Below, one piece after another: positions 9,289 to 18,383 of a stretch of 64,000 nucleotides of DNA (positions are counted from its first letter, which is position 1; each line of letters opens with the position of its first letter). The translations under genes were made by a program, and so were the position numbers. A model generated the notes under the pieces. That model was not told where the DNA came from and did no database searches. It was given only the letters and a program-made list of their open reading frames with translations. This DNA comes from Bacteroidota bacterium (GTDB lineage Bacteria > Bacteroidota > Bacteroidia > 2-12-FULL-35-15): contig JAOQAG010000050.1 of assembly GCA_025963715.1 (NCBI GenBank), positions 1 to 64,000 of the forward strand. Direction: 5' to 3'.

Positions 9289-9737
9289 TCCGACAGCAAT
9301 TGCCCGATAGTTTTGTGAAGCGCCGGGTGTACATAGCTTTCCGCGATCTCGGCCAGCGGTGCCAGCACAAATTTACGCTCCTGTATGTACGGATGCGGCA
9401 CTTTTAAATGCGGCTCGCTGATGATCGCATCGTTGTAAAACAAAATATCAAGATCCATGGTGCGCTCCGTCCATTTTTCGGCTGTACGCACTCTACCCAT
9501 TTGTGTTTCAATGGCTAGTAACTCCTCCAGCAATTGCACCGCGCTTAACCCGGTTTCAATACGGATTACTTTGTTGTAAAAATCGGGTTGCTGCGTATTG
9601 CCCCAGGCAGCCGTTGCATAAATGCCCGATTCGCTTGTTATCAAACCCGCGCGGAGGTTGATCAGCTCCTGCGTTTTGTTCATGTTCTCCAGCTTATTCC
9701 CTATGTTTCCGCCCAATGCGAGGTATGCATAATTCAT
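9249..9737 (-). CDS. folK: 2-amino-4-hydroxy-6-hydroxymethyldihydropteridine diphosphokinase
   Basis: FolK transfers pyrophosphate from ATP to 6-hydroxymethyl-7,8-dihydropterin in folate synthesis. The 162-residue length is normal. The N-terminal ALGGNIGNK (residues 7-15) and the HPPK signature around residues 84-100 (VRTAEKWTERTMDLDIL, with the metal-binding D-x-D) are both present. IPHPxxxxRxFVLxPL appears as VPHPYIQERKFVLAPL. It is the first gene of a two-gene unit with the kinase downstream. Confidence 0.96.
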   Translation of the reverse strand: MNYAYLALGGNIGNKLENMNKTQELINLRAGLITSESGIYATAAWGNTQQPDFYNKVIRIETGLSAVQLLEELLAIETQMGRVRTAEKWTERTMDLDILFYNDAIISEPHLKVPHPYIQERKFVLAPLAEIAESYVHPALHKTIGQLLSECSDASEIKRLTF

Positions 9738-9770
9738 TGCTCAAATATAGAAACATATTGATGGAATTAC

Positions 9771-9800
9771 TTGGCTCGTCCACCGATTTTATTACATTTG
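9771..9800 (+). promoter_or_regulatory. Bacteroidota-type promoter of the sugar dehydrogenase gene
   Basis: TTG at 9771-9773, a 19-bp spacer and TACATTTG at 9793-9800 fit the -33 TTG / -7 TAnnTTTG promoter pattern of this phylum. The ATG follows 23 nt later. This is the best-formed promoter I found in the window. Confidence 0.65.
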
Positions 9801-9823
9801 TTAAAAAATAAAAGCTCTCACAA

Positions 9824-11344
9824 ATGAAAAAACAATTACTATTTATTATCGCTTTGGTACTTTGTCTGAATGTTACCCGTACAGCCGCACAAACATTACC
9901 AGCTACCTATACACAAACCAATGTGGTTACCGGTTTGCAATATCCTGTGGATTTTGACTGGGCGCCCGACGGACGTTATTTTGTAACACAAAAAGGCGGC
10001 ACCACCAGCGGTTCCTGCGCCAATGCAAAAATATTGGTATACAGTACTACCGGTACTTTGTTATCCACGTTCTGCGATTTAACCGATTCGGTTAACTGCG
10101 ATGGAGAACGCGGCGTGTTAGGAATTGCGATCGATCCCAATTTTGCAACCAACCATTATGTATATGTATATTATGTACATAAATTCGGAACAGCAAATGA
10201 GATCCGCGTATTGCGCTGGGTTGAAAGCGCGAATGTGGGGATCAGCTCCACCATCATTTTAAAAATAAACCTGAACACATTGGGCTTTACGCCACAACCG
10301 TATCACTACAGTGGAATTATCCGTTTCCGCCATTCGCAATCGGATAAACTGTATGTAATGGTTGGCGAGATGTATCACAATCAAACGGATACGGTTGCCG
10401 GACATAATTTCGGACAAATGAAAACGGTTCCTTACGGAAAAATTTTACGGATCAATACCGATGGAACTATTCCTACGGACAATCCTTTTTATGATGACGG
10501 AAATCCGGCAACGGGTAACGATGACAGGATCTGGTCATACGGACACCGCAACATGATCGGGCTTTGCTCCAGCCCGGTTACCGATAGCATGTACCAATCG
10601 GAAAACGGGTTGAATACCTGGGATGAGTTCAACATCATCCACAAAGGCGGCGATTATGGCTGGAATACCTGCGAAGGAACGCATTATAATTCTTCCACAA
10701 CTGTGCCTTGCCCGATGGCAAGCTCCATATTGCCACTGACTACATTTGGTACTCCATTGCCTGCTATTGCAGGATGTACGTATTACAGCGGAACGGCAAT
10801 GCCGGAATTTGACAATCACATTTTAGTAGGTGATAATGATTACGGCCGCATTTACGATTTAACCTTGGGTAATGCGCCTGCGTATGATATTGTAACATCC
10901 AATGTTACGTTTGCGGATGTCGTAACGGGTACTTCAGGCTTAACAACTTTGCGTGAAGGAACAGATGGCTGTATCTATGCGATGAAAGGCGGTTACACTA
11001 CATCAGGAACAGTATTTAAAATCTGTCACACTTCCGCTACAGGTATTGCAACTAACGCAACACCGGCTAACCAGATGGGACAAAATTATCCGAACCCTGC
11101 TAACGGAAAAACGCAGATCGATTATACCATTGCGGCTACCAGCAGCGTAACCATTGATGTGTATGATGTAACCGGCCGTAAAGTAAAAAGTGTGCTGAAT
11201 GCAACTGTGGAAGCAGGAACGCATACGGTAGCTGTAGATGATCTGGAGAAATTCACAGACGGCAGTTATTTTTATAAAATGGATGTGAAACAAAATGGTA
11301 AATTAATTTATTCGGAAACAAAACGAATGTTGATTGTGAAGTAA
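9824..11344 (+). CDS. Secreted PQQ-dependent sugar dehydrogenase-like protein, T9SS sorted
   Basis: The 506-residue exported protein has a signal peptide (cleavage near TAAQ, residue 23). A six-bladed glucose/sorbosone dehydrogenase beta-propeller spans about residues 30-400: VVTGLQYPVDFDWAPDGR, ERGVLGIAIDPNF, YVMVGEM, GKILRINTDG and IWSYGHRN are family landmarks. The family oxidises sugars using a quinone cofactor. A type A T9SS sorting domain occupies the last ~80 residues (QNYPNPANGKTQIDY... VYDVTGRKV...), so it is expected on the cell surface or outside. It has its own promoter and terminator. The actual sugar is unknown. Confidence 0.9.
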   Translation: MKKQLLFIIALVLCLNVTRTAAQTLPATYTQTNVVTGLQYPVDFDWAPDGRYFVTQKGGTTSGSCANAKILVYSTTGTLLSTFCDLTDSVNCDGERGVLGIAIDPNFATNHYVYVYYVHKFGTANEIRVLRWVESANVGISSTIILKINLNTLGFTPQPYHYSGIIRFRHSQSDKLYVMVGEMYHNQTDTVAGHNFGQMKTVPYGKILRINTDGTIPTDNPFYDDGNPATGNDDRIWSYGHRNMIGLCSSPVTDSMYQSENGLNTWDEFNIIHKGGDYGWNTCEGTHYNSSTTVPCPMASSILPLTTFGTPLPAIAGCTYYSGTAMPEFDNHILVGDNDYGRIYDLTLGNAPAYDIVTSNVTFADVVTGTSGLTTLREGTDGCIYAMKGGYTTSGTVFKICHTSATGIATNATPANQMGQNYPNPANGKTQIDYTIAATSSVTIDVYDVTGRKVKSVLNATVEAGTHTVAVDDLEKFTDGSYFYKMDVKQNGKLIYSETKRMLIVK

Positions 11345-11365
11345 TTTCCTCAAAGAGTACTTAAA

Positions 11366-11402
11366 ATTGCCCCGCTTTTTAATTTTTTTAAAACGGGGCA
11401 AT
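11366..11402. terminator. Terminator after the sugar dehydrogenase
   Basis: The stem attgccccg/cggggcaat, with an A/T-rich loop and a following T run, lies 22 bp beyond the stop codon. Confidence 0.8.
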
Positions 11403-11404
11403 TT

Positions 11405-11434
11405 TTGTTATTAGGCAAAAAAAGTGTTCCTTTG
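11405..11434 (+). promoter_or_regulatory. Candidate promoter of the sigma/anti-sigma operon
   Basis: TTG at 11405-11407, a 19-bp spacer and TTCCTTTG at 11427-11434 match the phylum's promoter with one mismatch in the -7 box. It overlaps the 3' side of the preceding terminator. Confidence 0.4.
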
Positions 11435-11447
11435 AAAACCCTAAATC

Positions 11448-12002
11448 ATGATCTTGACCGCGAAAAAAAAATATACTGAAGACGACCTGGTTGAAATGCT
11501 TAAAAAGAGTGACCAAACACTCTTCTCGATTCTGTATGACAATTATTCACGGGCGTTGTTGGGTGTTATCAAAAAGGTAATTATTGATGATGAAATTGCG
11601 GAAGATGTGCTGCAGGATTCCTTTGTAAAGATCTGGAATAATAAAGCGATGTACGATTCCTCAAAAGGACGTTTGTACACCTGGATGCTCAATATTGTGC
11701 GTAATACCAGCATTGATTACATGCGCTCCAAACAAAACAAATTTGATGAAAAAATCCAGCGGGGAGAAAATGTCGTACATGAAGTGAACCGCACGAATAA
11801 TGTGGAAATGAACACTGACCGGATCGGGATAAAAACCATTGTTGACAGTTTGAAGGAAGATCAGCGGAAGCTCATTGATCTGGCTTATTTTGAAGGTTAC
11901 ACACAGGAAGAGATCGCTGAAAGACTGGAGATTCCATTGGGAACGGTAAAAACAAGAGTAAGAGCAGCATTGATTGTATTACGAAAATTAATAAAGGAAT
12001 AA
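11448..12002 (+). CDS. ECF-type RNA polymerase sigma factor
   Basis: This 184-residue sigma-70 family protein contains only regions 2 and 4. Region 2 (about 22-90) includes the AEDVLQDSFVKIWNN core-binding helix and the TWMLNIVRNTSIDYMR -10 recognition helix. Region 4 (about 125-180) has the helix-turn-helix YTQEEIAERLEIPLGTVKTRVR. It should direct polymerase to a stress or envelope regulon. The next gene starts 2 bp after its stop and encodes the probable anti-sigma partner, so the pair is co-transcribed. Confidence 0.95.
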   Translation: MILTAKKKYTEDDLVEMLKKSDQTLFSILYDNYSRALLGVIKKVIIDDEIAEDVLQDSFVKIWNNKAMYDSSKGRLYTWMLNIVRNTSIDYMRSKQNKFDEKIQRGENVVHEVNRTNNVEMNTDRIGIKTIVDSLKEDQRKLIDLAYFEGYTQEEIAERLEIPLGTVKTRVRAALIVLRKLIKE

Positions 12003-12004
12003 AT

Positions 12005-12829
12005 TTGAGCTTAGAAGAATTCATATCGTCGGGTGTACTTGAAAGCTATGTATTGGGCACAGCTTCCGCAGATGAAATTAAAAAGATCTGGGAAATGCAG
12101 CGCAAATACCCGGAAATTTCGCGCGAAATTGAAGCGATTGAAGCGTCACTGATGAATTATGCCGAAGAGAATACAAAGCTTCCTTCCGAACACTTAAAAA
12201 ATAAAATTCAACAACAGCTTTTTACGTCACAACCTGCTGCTTCTGTTAAACCGGAAGCAAAAGTGGTTCAAATGTCTGTTTCAGAAAATAAAGCCGCTGC
12301 AGTATTACGTTTTGCAGTAGCAGCTTCTTTTGCATTGCTGATTGCGAGCGCTGCTTTTAATTTTGTATTGTATCATAAGCTCCACAGTGCAAACCAGGAG
12401 CTTGCTGAATTACATTCCGAAAAAGAAGTAATGGCGGGTCAATATAAAATTCAGCAAACTGCTTTATCTGAAAAAAGTGATGAACTGGCGATGATCATCA
12501 AACCGGGGAATAAAATGGTGATGCTGAAAGGCATAGATGTAGCGCCGCAAGCTTCCGCAATGATCGTTTGGAATACTATAAATAAATCGGTTTACATTGA
12601 TGCTGCCACACTGCCAATGCCGCCGGAAGGCAAGCAATACCAATTGTGGGCGCTGGTGAATGGCAAGCCTGTGGATGCAGGTGTTTTTACGATGCAGGAC
12701 GGTAAATTTGTAATGCAGAAAATGAAAGATATGCCGGATAATGCACAGGCGTATGCGGTAACGCTGGAAAAAATGGGAGGTAGCGCGGTTCCAACGATGG
12801 ATGCCATGTACTTAATTGGCAACGTGTAG
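12005..12829 (+). CDS. Membrane anti-sigma factor, RskA-like C-terminal domain
   Basis: The 274-residue protein starts at a TTG codon right behind the sigma gene. An N-terminal helical sigma-binding part (LEEFISSGVLESYVLGTASADE) lacks the HxxxCxxC zinc motif. One transmembrane helix (about 98-120) follows, then a short coiled coil. A C-terminal extracytoplasmic domain has the RskA/anti-sigma-K pattern (MIVWNTINKSVYIDA, GKQYQLWALVNGKPVDAG). It should hold the sigma factor at the inner membrane until a periplasmic signal releases it. What the signal is cannot be seen. Confidence 0.92.
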   Translation: MSLEEFISSGVLESYVLGTASADEIKKIWEMQRKYPEISREIEAIEASLMNYAEENTKLPSEHLKNKIQQQLFTSQPAASVKPEAKVVQMSVSENKAAAVLRFAVAASFALLIASAAFNFVLYHKLHSANQELAELHSEKEVMAGQYKIQQTALSEKSDELAMIIKPGNKMVMLKGIDVAPQASAMIVWNTINKSVYIDAATLPMPPEGKQYQLWALVNGKPVDAGVFTMQDGKFVMQKMKDMPDNAQAYAVTLEKMGGSAVPTMDAMYLIGNV

Positions 12830-12945
12830 GTACGGATAAATTTAGGTACGGATAACGAACAGGAACGTCCTTCGACAAGCTCAGGATGACAACGAATCTA
12901 AGCGCAAGCTGTGTGTTTGTATAAACGATAAATAAATTATAAAAA

Positions 12946-12973
12946 AATCCCGCTGCATTTTGTAGCGGGATTT
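12946..12973 (+). terminator. Terminator of the sigma/anti-sigma operon
   Basis: The stem aaatcccgctgca/tgtagcgggattt is followed by T-rich sequence about 115 bp after the anti-sigma stop codon. Confidence 0.7.
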
Positions 12974-13042
12974 TTATTTAAAAGCTTCAGATGTTTATTA
13001 TTGCGATGCTCTCCTTTCGAACTAATACTCTCCCTTCCGGAG

Positions 13043-13226
13043 CTGTCATCCCGCAATGTTGCGGGATCCCGTAAATGCTTGCAGAATGTTCAATCTGTGT
13101 AAAATGGGAACGCAGATCTGTTAGGATTTGTTATGATCAAAAAGGATAGCTGTGTTTGTTAAGTTTGGATATGATTTTGTTTGTCGTTTTTAATTAACCG
13201 ATCCCGCAACAGGTGCGGGATGACAG
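13043..13226. repeat. Two inverted cgggatgaca-family hairpins
   Basis: ctgtcatcccgcaatgttgc... at 13043 and gatcccgcaacaggtgcggg... at 13200 are members of the dispersed hairpin family, pointing towards each other and separated by ~130 bp. Confidence 0.75.
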
Positions 13227-13359
13227 AAAATAAGAAAATTGTGCTCCAAAATTAACCCAGCATCCACACAGATTGGTATATTAGTATCTATTAGTATTTA
13301 TATTAGTATTTAGTAGATACATAGATTTGTATATTTGTAGTTATTCGTAATTTGTAAAA

Positions 13360-14958
13360 TTATTTACCTACCACAAGCTTTATAACTTTCTCTCCGCTCT
13401 TGCTCTCCATTTTACAAATGTAAATTCCGGCAGCAAGCTCCGATGTATTCACTGTTATTTTCTGATTTCCTTTCTGGAATTGTTCCTCTGCGATCAGCAT
13501 CAGTTCCTTGCCGGTAATATCTGTTAAGGTAACGCGTACTTTCTCCGCATCTTTCATGGTGAATAAAAGCGTGGTGCTTTGGGATGCAGGGTTTGGATAT
13601 AAAGTTACATTTCCGATGCTCGTGAGCTCATCAATTCCGCTTGTATGATCGTATGTGAAATAGATCCTGTAAATGCTGTCGTTGGCAGTACTGGAACCAA
13701 AATTACCGGTTTGTGCGCGGATGCCGCCAAGCATATAGCCTACCAATACTCTTGTAGCAGGCAGCTGGCGCAAATTGATCACGCCATTCACATAATGCGC
13801 AACGTTCTCATTCAATACAAATTTTGCATTGGCACCCAGTAATCCCGTAAGCTGCAAAGGCAAAACAGTTTCTTCGGTAGTACCGGCAGCATGCATCGTC
13901 ATGGTAGTAATATCGCTGATGAAGGGAACATTGGTATCGGCCACCACGGCATTGGTTCCCGGGTTGTAATCATACAGACTGATGCCGCCTAAAAAAGTAC
14001 TGTACATGTTGGCGTTTACCGAATCAAATGCAGGAATGTTGGCGCAGGTATACTGGCTCATGAACTGCTGGTAACTGTTATTAACGGTAGTACCGCTTGC
14101 CTGGATCAGGATCGGTTCGCGGTAGGGAAGATTTTGTGTTTTTTGAAACACACCTCCGTATGCCTGCAGCGCAAAACTGCCGTCGGGGCGGATCACCGGG
14201 CCTACATTTAAATCTCTGCGGTGATAATTGGTAGTGTCCGAGTCATACGTCATGCCCGAGAGCGTGATCGTGGTGCCATCATCATTGATGTTGAATTTTT
14301 TAATGCGGTTGCTGTATTGCTGTGTGAAGATCGGCACCGGAGGATCGGCATAACGGCCTTCAAAATCATGCCCGAAGCACAGATAAAAGTTATTTCCGAT
14401 CTTTCCAAGATCACCGCCGCAGGTTCTCATATTGGTATCCACCACCTGGCGGATGCTGGAAGCAATGGGTTGTGCATTGATCACCGCGTTGATCATGTTG
14501 TTTATATGAATGGCGGTAAGTGTAGGGAAAGTAACGTAATGATCGCCAACGGTATCATATCCGAAACCACCTGCCATGTATAAATAATTTCCGTCCTGGA
14601 TATACTGCATGTTGGTGGAACGCATCGGATCGGCAATGGAGTAAGGTAATTGATTAAGATCAGCCGAATAATAGGTCCAGGTAGTGGTATCGATCACAAT
14701 CACTTTATCGTTTTTATATTCAGCCGGAAAACCGTCGTTACTGTTGAGGCCGTGTAAACCGTTGGTACGGCCGCCGATGATGAGCCATTTATCACCCGAT
14801 TGTGCAAATGCAAATGAGTGAAATCCCGGGATATTGGTTCCTGAAATGGCTTCGATGCTTAGTGTAAACGGCGGCATTTGTCCGAATTGTGCTGCTGCAC
14901 GCAGCGTTAACAAAACAATAAAAAAGAGGGTAGTGATTTTTTTAAAATTATTCTTCAT
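13360..14958 (-). CDS. Secreted kelch-like beta-propeller protein, T9SS type A sorted
   Basis: The 532-residue protein begins with a signal peptide (cleavage near RAAAQ). The body has repeated motifs typical of kelch/galactose-oxidase-like propellers, such as GDKWLIIGGRTNG, GNYLYMAGGFGYD and NNFYLCFGHDF, in each case a hydrophobic strand ending in Gly-Gly or similar. No catalytic residues can be assigned. The last ~85 residues (TLYPNPASQSTTLLF... ITGKELM... GIYICKMES...KVIKLVVGK) form a T9SS type A sorting domain, so the protein is exported across the outer membrane. It is divergent from the PolX-like gene, and its ligand is unknown. Confidence 0.82.
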   Translation of the reverse strand: MKNNFKKITTLFFIVLLTLRAAAQFGQMPPFTLSIEAISGTNIPGFHSFAFAQSGDKWLIIGGRTNGLHGLNSNDGFPAEYKNDKVIVIDTTTWTYYSADLNQLPYSIADPMRSTNMQYIQDGNYLYMAGGFGYDTVGDHYVTFPTLTAIHINNMINAVINAQPIASSIRQVVDTNMRTCGGDLGKIGNNFYLCFGHDFEGRYADPPVPIFTQQYSNRIKKFNINDDGTTITLSGMTYDSDTTNYHRRDLNVGPVIRPDGSFALQAYGGVFQKTQNLPYREPILIQASGTTVNNSYQQFMSQYTCANIPAFDSVNANMYSTFLGGISLYDYNPGTNAVVADTNVPFISDITTMTMHAAGTTEETVLPLQLTGLLGANAKFVLNENVAHYVNGVINLRQLPATRVLVGYMLGGIRAQTGNFGSSTANDSIYRIYFTYDHTSGIDELTSIGNVTLYPNPASQSTTLLFTMKDAEKVRVTLTDITGKELMLIAEEQFQKGNQKITVNTSELAAGIYICKMESKSGEKVIKLVVGK

Positions 14959-14995
14959 CTTTGTAGGTATAGGAACGTATCAAAGATAATAATAA

Positions 14996-16603
14996 ATGAC
15001 TACTGAAGAAATTGCACATGCGCTAAAATTGACTGCGCAATTAATGGAATTGCATGAGGAAAATCCATTCAAGATCAAGTCGATCGCCAATGCGGCGTAC
15101 AAGCTGGATAAAACCAATCTTGACCTGCAGGGAAAATCATTGCAGGAGCTGGAAAAAATAGAAGGAATAGGCAAAGGGATCGCAGCAAAAATAAATGAGC
15201 TGCAAACCACCGGTAACCTGAAAGAGCTTGCTGAGATGGTGGCAAAAACACCGCTGGGCGTGATCGAATTATTGAAGATAAAAGGGATCGGGCCGAAAAA
15301 AGTAGGGCAGTTGTGGCGCGAGCTGGAAATAGAAAGTGTGGGTGAATTGTTGTACGCCTGTAACGAGAACAGGCTGATCACGCTGAAAGGTTTTGGTGCA
15401 AAAACGCAGGAGCAGGTAAAAAAGCAAATTGAATTTTTTCAATCGAATGCAGGTAAATTCCATTACGCTTCGGTGGAAAAATTTGCGCTGGAAATTGTGG
15501 AAGCGCTAAAGAAAAAATACAGTATTTCATTGATCTCGCTTACCGGACAGATGCGCAGAAAATGCGAGATCATCGAGCGCATCGAGATCCTGATGGCGTA
15601 TTCCGGCGATGTAAACATCGGCGAACTGCAAAATAATTTTGGTATTGAAATTAAGATCCTGCAATGCAGTGAAAACGAATTTATAGCGGAATTGTTTGAA
15701 TCAACAGCTACACCGGAACACCTGGGAAAAATCCCGGGATATAAATTTGCAATTGCTGCATCGGAAGAGGAGATCTACAAATCGTACAACCTGCAATACA
15801 TTGAACCGGAATTGCGCGAAGGATTGAATGAAGTGGAGCTGGCAAAAGAAAACAAGATTCCGCGTTTGGTGGAGGTGACCGATCTGAAAGGGATCTTGCA
15901 CAATCACAGTACGTATAGCGACGGGATGAACACGCTGAAAGAAATGGCCGTGTATTGCAAAGAATTGGGTTACGAATATTTAGGAATGTGTGATCATTCG
16001 CAATCTGCTTTTTATGCGGAAGGCTTAAAGCCGGAGCGGGTATTGGAGCAGCACAAAGAAATTGATGAGCTGAATAAACAGTTAGCTCCGTTCAAAATTT
16101 TCAAAGGAATTGAAAGCGATATTTTAAATGACGGTTCATTGGATTATACAGAGGAGGTGCTCCAATCATTTGATTTTATTGTGGCTTCGGTGCATTCCAA
16201 TTTAAAAATGACGGAAGAAAAAGCAACGGCGCGGTTGTTAAAAGCAATTGAAAATCCGCATACTACTATATTGGGGCATCCTACAGGACGTTTGTTATTG
16301 TCGCGCCCCGGTTACCCGATCGACCACAAAGCAATCATAGATGCCTGCGCAGCCAACAATGTGATCATTGAGCTGAACGCGCATCCGTACCGTTTGGATA
16401 TTGACTGGCGCTGGCTTCAATATTGTATGTCGAAGGGAGTGAAAATTTCCATTAACCCCGATGCGCATGAAAAAAGCGGGTATCACGATATGTATTTCGG
16501 TACCTGTGCCGCGCGCAAAGGAATGCTGACAAAAGAAATGTGCTTTAATGCGTTAACATTAAGTGAGATTGAAGCTTACTTTAAGGATAAAAAAAATAAA
16601 TAA
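14996..16603 (+). CDS. PolX-like protein: HhH domain, degenerate polymerase palm, PHP phosphoesterase
   Basis: The 535-residue protein has the domain order of bacterial family X polymerase/3'-5' exonucleases. Residues ~1-145 contain two helix-hairpin-helix DNA-binding motifs (IEGIGKGIA, IKGIGPKKV). Residues ~150-290 are the palm, and ~300-535 a PHP metal-dependent phosphoesterase with HNHSTYSDG, CDHS, GIESDIL, VASVHS, GHPTGR, ELNAHP and NPDAH. In active PolX the palm has RRG...GDIDI; here the matching stretch is RRKCEIIERIEIL (about 186-198), so the catalytic Asp pair is gone. Polymerase activity is therefore unlikely, while the nuclease metal ligands look intact. A repair nuclease role is inferred. 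Confidence 0.88.
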   Translation: MTTEEIAHALKLTAQLMELHEENPFKIKSIANAAYKLDKTNLDLQGKSLQELEKIEGIGKGIAAKINELQTTGNLKELAEMVAKTPLGVIELLKIKGIGPKKVGQLWRELEIESVGELLYACNENRLITLKGFGAKTQEQVKKQIEFFQSNAGKFHYASVEKFALEIVEALKKKYSISLISLTGQMRRKCEIIERIEILMAYSGDVNIGELQNNFGIEIKILQCSENEFIAELFESTATPEHLGKIPGYKFAIAASEEEIYKSYNLQYIEPELREGLNEVELAKENKIPRLVEVTDLKGILHNHSTYSDGMNTLKEMAVYCKELGYEYLGMCDHSQSAFYAEGLKPERVLEQHKEIDELNKQLAPFKIFKGIESDILNDGSLDYTEEVLQSFDFIVASVHSNLKMTEEKATARLLKAIENPHTTILGHPTGRLLLSRPGYPIDHKAIIDACAANNVIIELNAHPYRLDIDWRWLQYCMSKGVKISINPDAHEKSGYHDMYFGTCAARKGMLTKEMCFNALTLSEIEAYFKDKKNK

Positions 16604-16608
16604 AATTT

Positions 16609-16725
16609 CACCACAAAAGGAACAAAAGAAAACATAAGACTGTGTGTGCTACAGTTATTTCAAACATAGTATTTCACGCTTCGCCCTTTGTGTTCTTTTG
16701 TTCCTTTTGTGATGAAATTGAATCT
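16609..16725. repeat. Inverted repeat of the 'ccacaaaaggaacaaaag' family
   Basis: tttcaccacaaaaggaacaa near 16609 pairs with ttgttccttttgtgatgaaa near 16697-16720 across ~60 bp. The same arms occur inside the 367-bp element at 5207-5573 and, in degenerate form, at 28951-29470. Confidence 0.8.
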
Positions 16726-16815
16726 CTTGCGGGATTCGCATACACAGAAATTAATAAAGCTGTAAGCGCACAGAACTTTAAACTTTTGAACTTTAAACTT
16801 TGAACTGATTTTTAT

Positions 16816-18330
16816 ATGCCAATATTAAATTCGATAGCGAGCTGGTGGATGAAAAAGCGGATGCATCAGATAGAGCTTTTTATGAAGTATCCGTATGATG
16901 TGCAAAATGAGTGGCTGAAAAAATTAGTGGAATCTGCTGAACATACGGAGTGGGGGAAAGCGCATCATTTTGATGAGATCGGGAATTACCAGCAATTTAA
17001 AAAAATGATCCCGTTGCAGGATTATGATTCATTGAAGCCATACATCGACAGGATGCGGGAAGGCGAACAAAATGTGTTGTGGCATTCGGAGATTAAATGG
17101 TTTGCAAAATCATCGGGTACCACCAACGATAAAAGTAAATTCATTCCCGTTAGCGCCGAAAGTCTTGATAACTGCCATTATAACGGCGGCCGTGACATGA
17201 TCGCGATCCATTGTAATTTAAATCCCGAGACACAATTATTTACCGGAAAAAATTTAGCACTGGCCGGTAGCTTAGTTACCGATCATCACAACGGGTACGA
17301 ATCGCAGAACGGTGATCTGTCTGCGATCGTGATCAATAATTTACCGATCTGGGCGGAGTTTTTCCGTGCGCCGGATATGTCGATCGCGTTGATGGACAAA
17401 TGGGATGAAAAGCTGCAGAAGATCGCGGAAGCCACCGTTAACGAAAATATGGTAAGCCTTGCAGGCGTGCCTTCCTGGATGCTGCTGATCATGCAAAAAG
17501 TATTGGAAGCAAGCGGGAAAAAATCCATCGGCGAAGTGTGGCCCAACCTGGAAGTGTATTTTCACGGCGGTGTGAATTTTACGCCATACCGCGAGCAATT
17601 CAAAAAGATCTTTGATAAAAGCGATATGACGTATTTGGAGTTATACAACGCTACGGAAGGTTTTTTCGGGATCCAGGATCAGCGTGATTCGGGCGAATTG
17701 CTGCTGATGCTGGATTACGGGATTTTTTATGAATTTATCCCGGTAACGGAAATTGAAAAAGAGAATCCGAATGTGATCTCGCTGGAAGATGTGAAGGCGG
17801 ATGTAAATTACGCGATGGTAATTACCACCAATGCCGGATTGTGGCGCTACAAGCTGGGAGATACGATCAAATTTACATCGCTGCATCCTTTCCGTTTTAA
17901 AATTACGGGACGGACCAAACATTTTATGAATGCCTTTGGCGAAGAGGTGATCGTGGACAATGCGGATAAAGCGCTGGCGATTGCCTGCGAAAAAACGGGC
18001 GCACAATTGCGCGAATACACAGCTGCTCCGGTATACATGAAAGATAATGAAAGCGGGATGCACGAGTGGTTGATCGAGTTTGAAGTGCAGCCGGGTGATA
18101 TTACGTATTTTACGGAAATGCTGGATAATGCCCTGAAATCAATCAATTCGGATTATGAAGCAAAGCGGTATCAGAATTTGGCGCTGAAATTGCCATCGGT
18201 AAAAGTGGTGCCGACGGGAACATTTTATAAATGGCTGGAATCAAAAAATAAACTGGGCGGGCAGCACAAAGTACCGCGTTTGTCGAATGACAGGAAATAT
18301 TTAGAAGAGATTTTGCTGTTGATAAAATAA
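16816..18330 (+). CDS. GH3 auxin-responsive-promoter family acyl-adenylating protein
   Basis: The 504-residue protein matches the bacterial branch of the GH3 family, relatives of plant acyl-acid amido synthetases in the ANL adenylate-forming superfamily. Landmarks are the phosphate-binding loop FAKSSGTTNDKSKFIP (about 96-111), YFHGGVNFTPYREQF, LELYNATEGFFG, the hinge-region Asp in YKLGDTIKF and the C-terminal KITGRTKHFMNAFGEE. The family activates a carboxylic acid with ATP and passes it to an amine or thiol, but bacterial substrates are not established. It stands alone; neighbours give no hint. Confidence 0.88.
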   Translation: MPILNSIASWWMKKRMHQIELFMKYPYDVQNEWLKKLVESAEHTEWGKAHHFDEIGNYQQFKKMIPLQDYDSLKPYIDRMREGEQNVLWHSEIKWFAKSSGTTNDKSKFIPVSAESLDNCHYNGGRDMIAIHCNLNPETQLFTGKNLALAGSLVTDHHNGYESQNGDLSAIVINNLPIWAEFFRAPDMSIALMDKWDEKLQKIAEATVNENMVSLAGVPSWMLLIMQKVLEASGKKSIGEVWPNLEVYFHGGVNFTPYREQFKKIFDKSDMTYLELYNATEGFFGIQDQRDSGELLLMLDYGIFYEFIPVTEIEKENPNVISLEDVKADVNYAMVITTNAGLWRYKLGDTIKFTSLHPFRFKITGRTKHFMNAFGEEVIVDNADKALAIACEKTGAQLREYTAAPVYMKDNESGMHEWLIEFEVQPGDITYFTEMLDNALKSINSDYEAKRYQNLALKLPSVKVVPTGTFYKWLESKNKLGGQHKVPRLSNDRKYLEEILLLIK

Positions 18331-18383
18331 ATAGAAGGGATTGTGGTTTTCTGTGTGTGATTGGAACGCTGATCATTCTCTGA

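Larger units (their letters stand above)
12830..13359. other. Intergenic repeat-bearing spacer
   Basis: No gene is seen. Contents are a ttcgacaagctcaggatgac-type motif near 12870, the terminator at 12946-12973, two cgggatgaca-family copies in opposite orientation (13043-13070 and 13200-13226), and A/T-rich text near 13270-13340 with repeated tattagtat. Confidence 0.7.
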
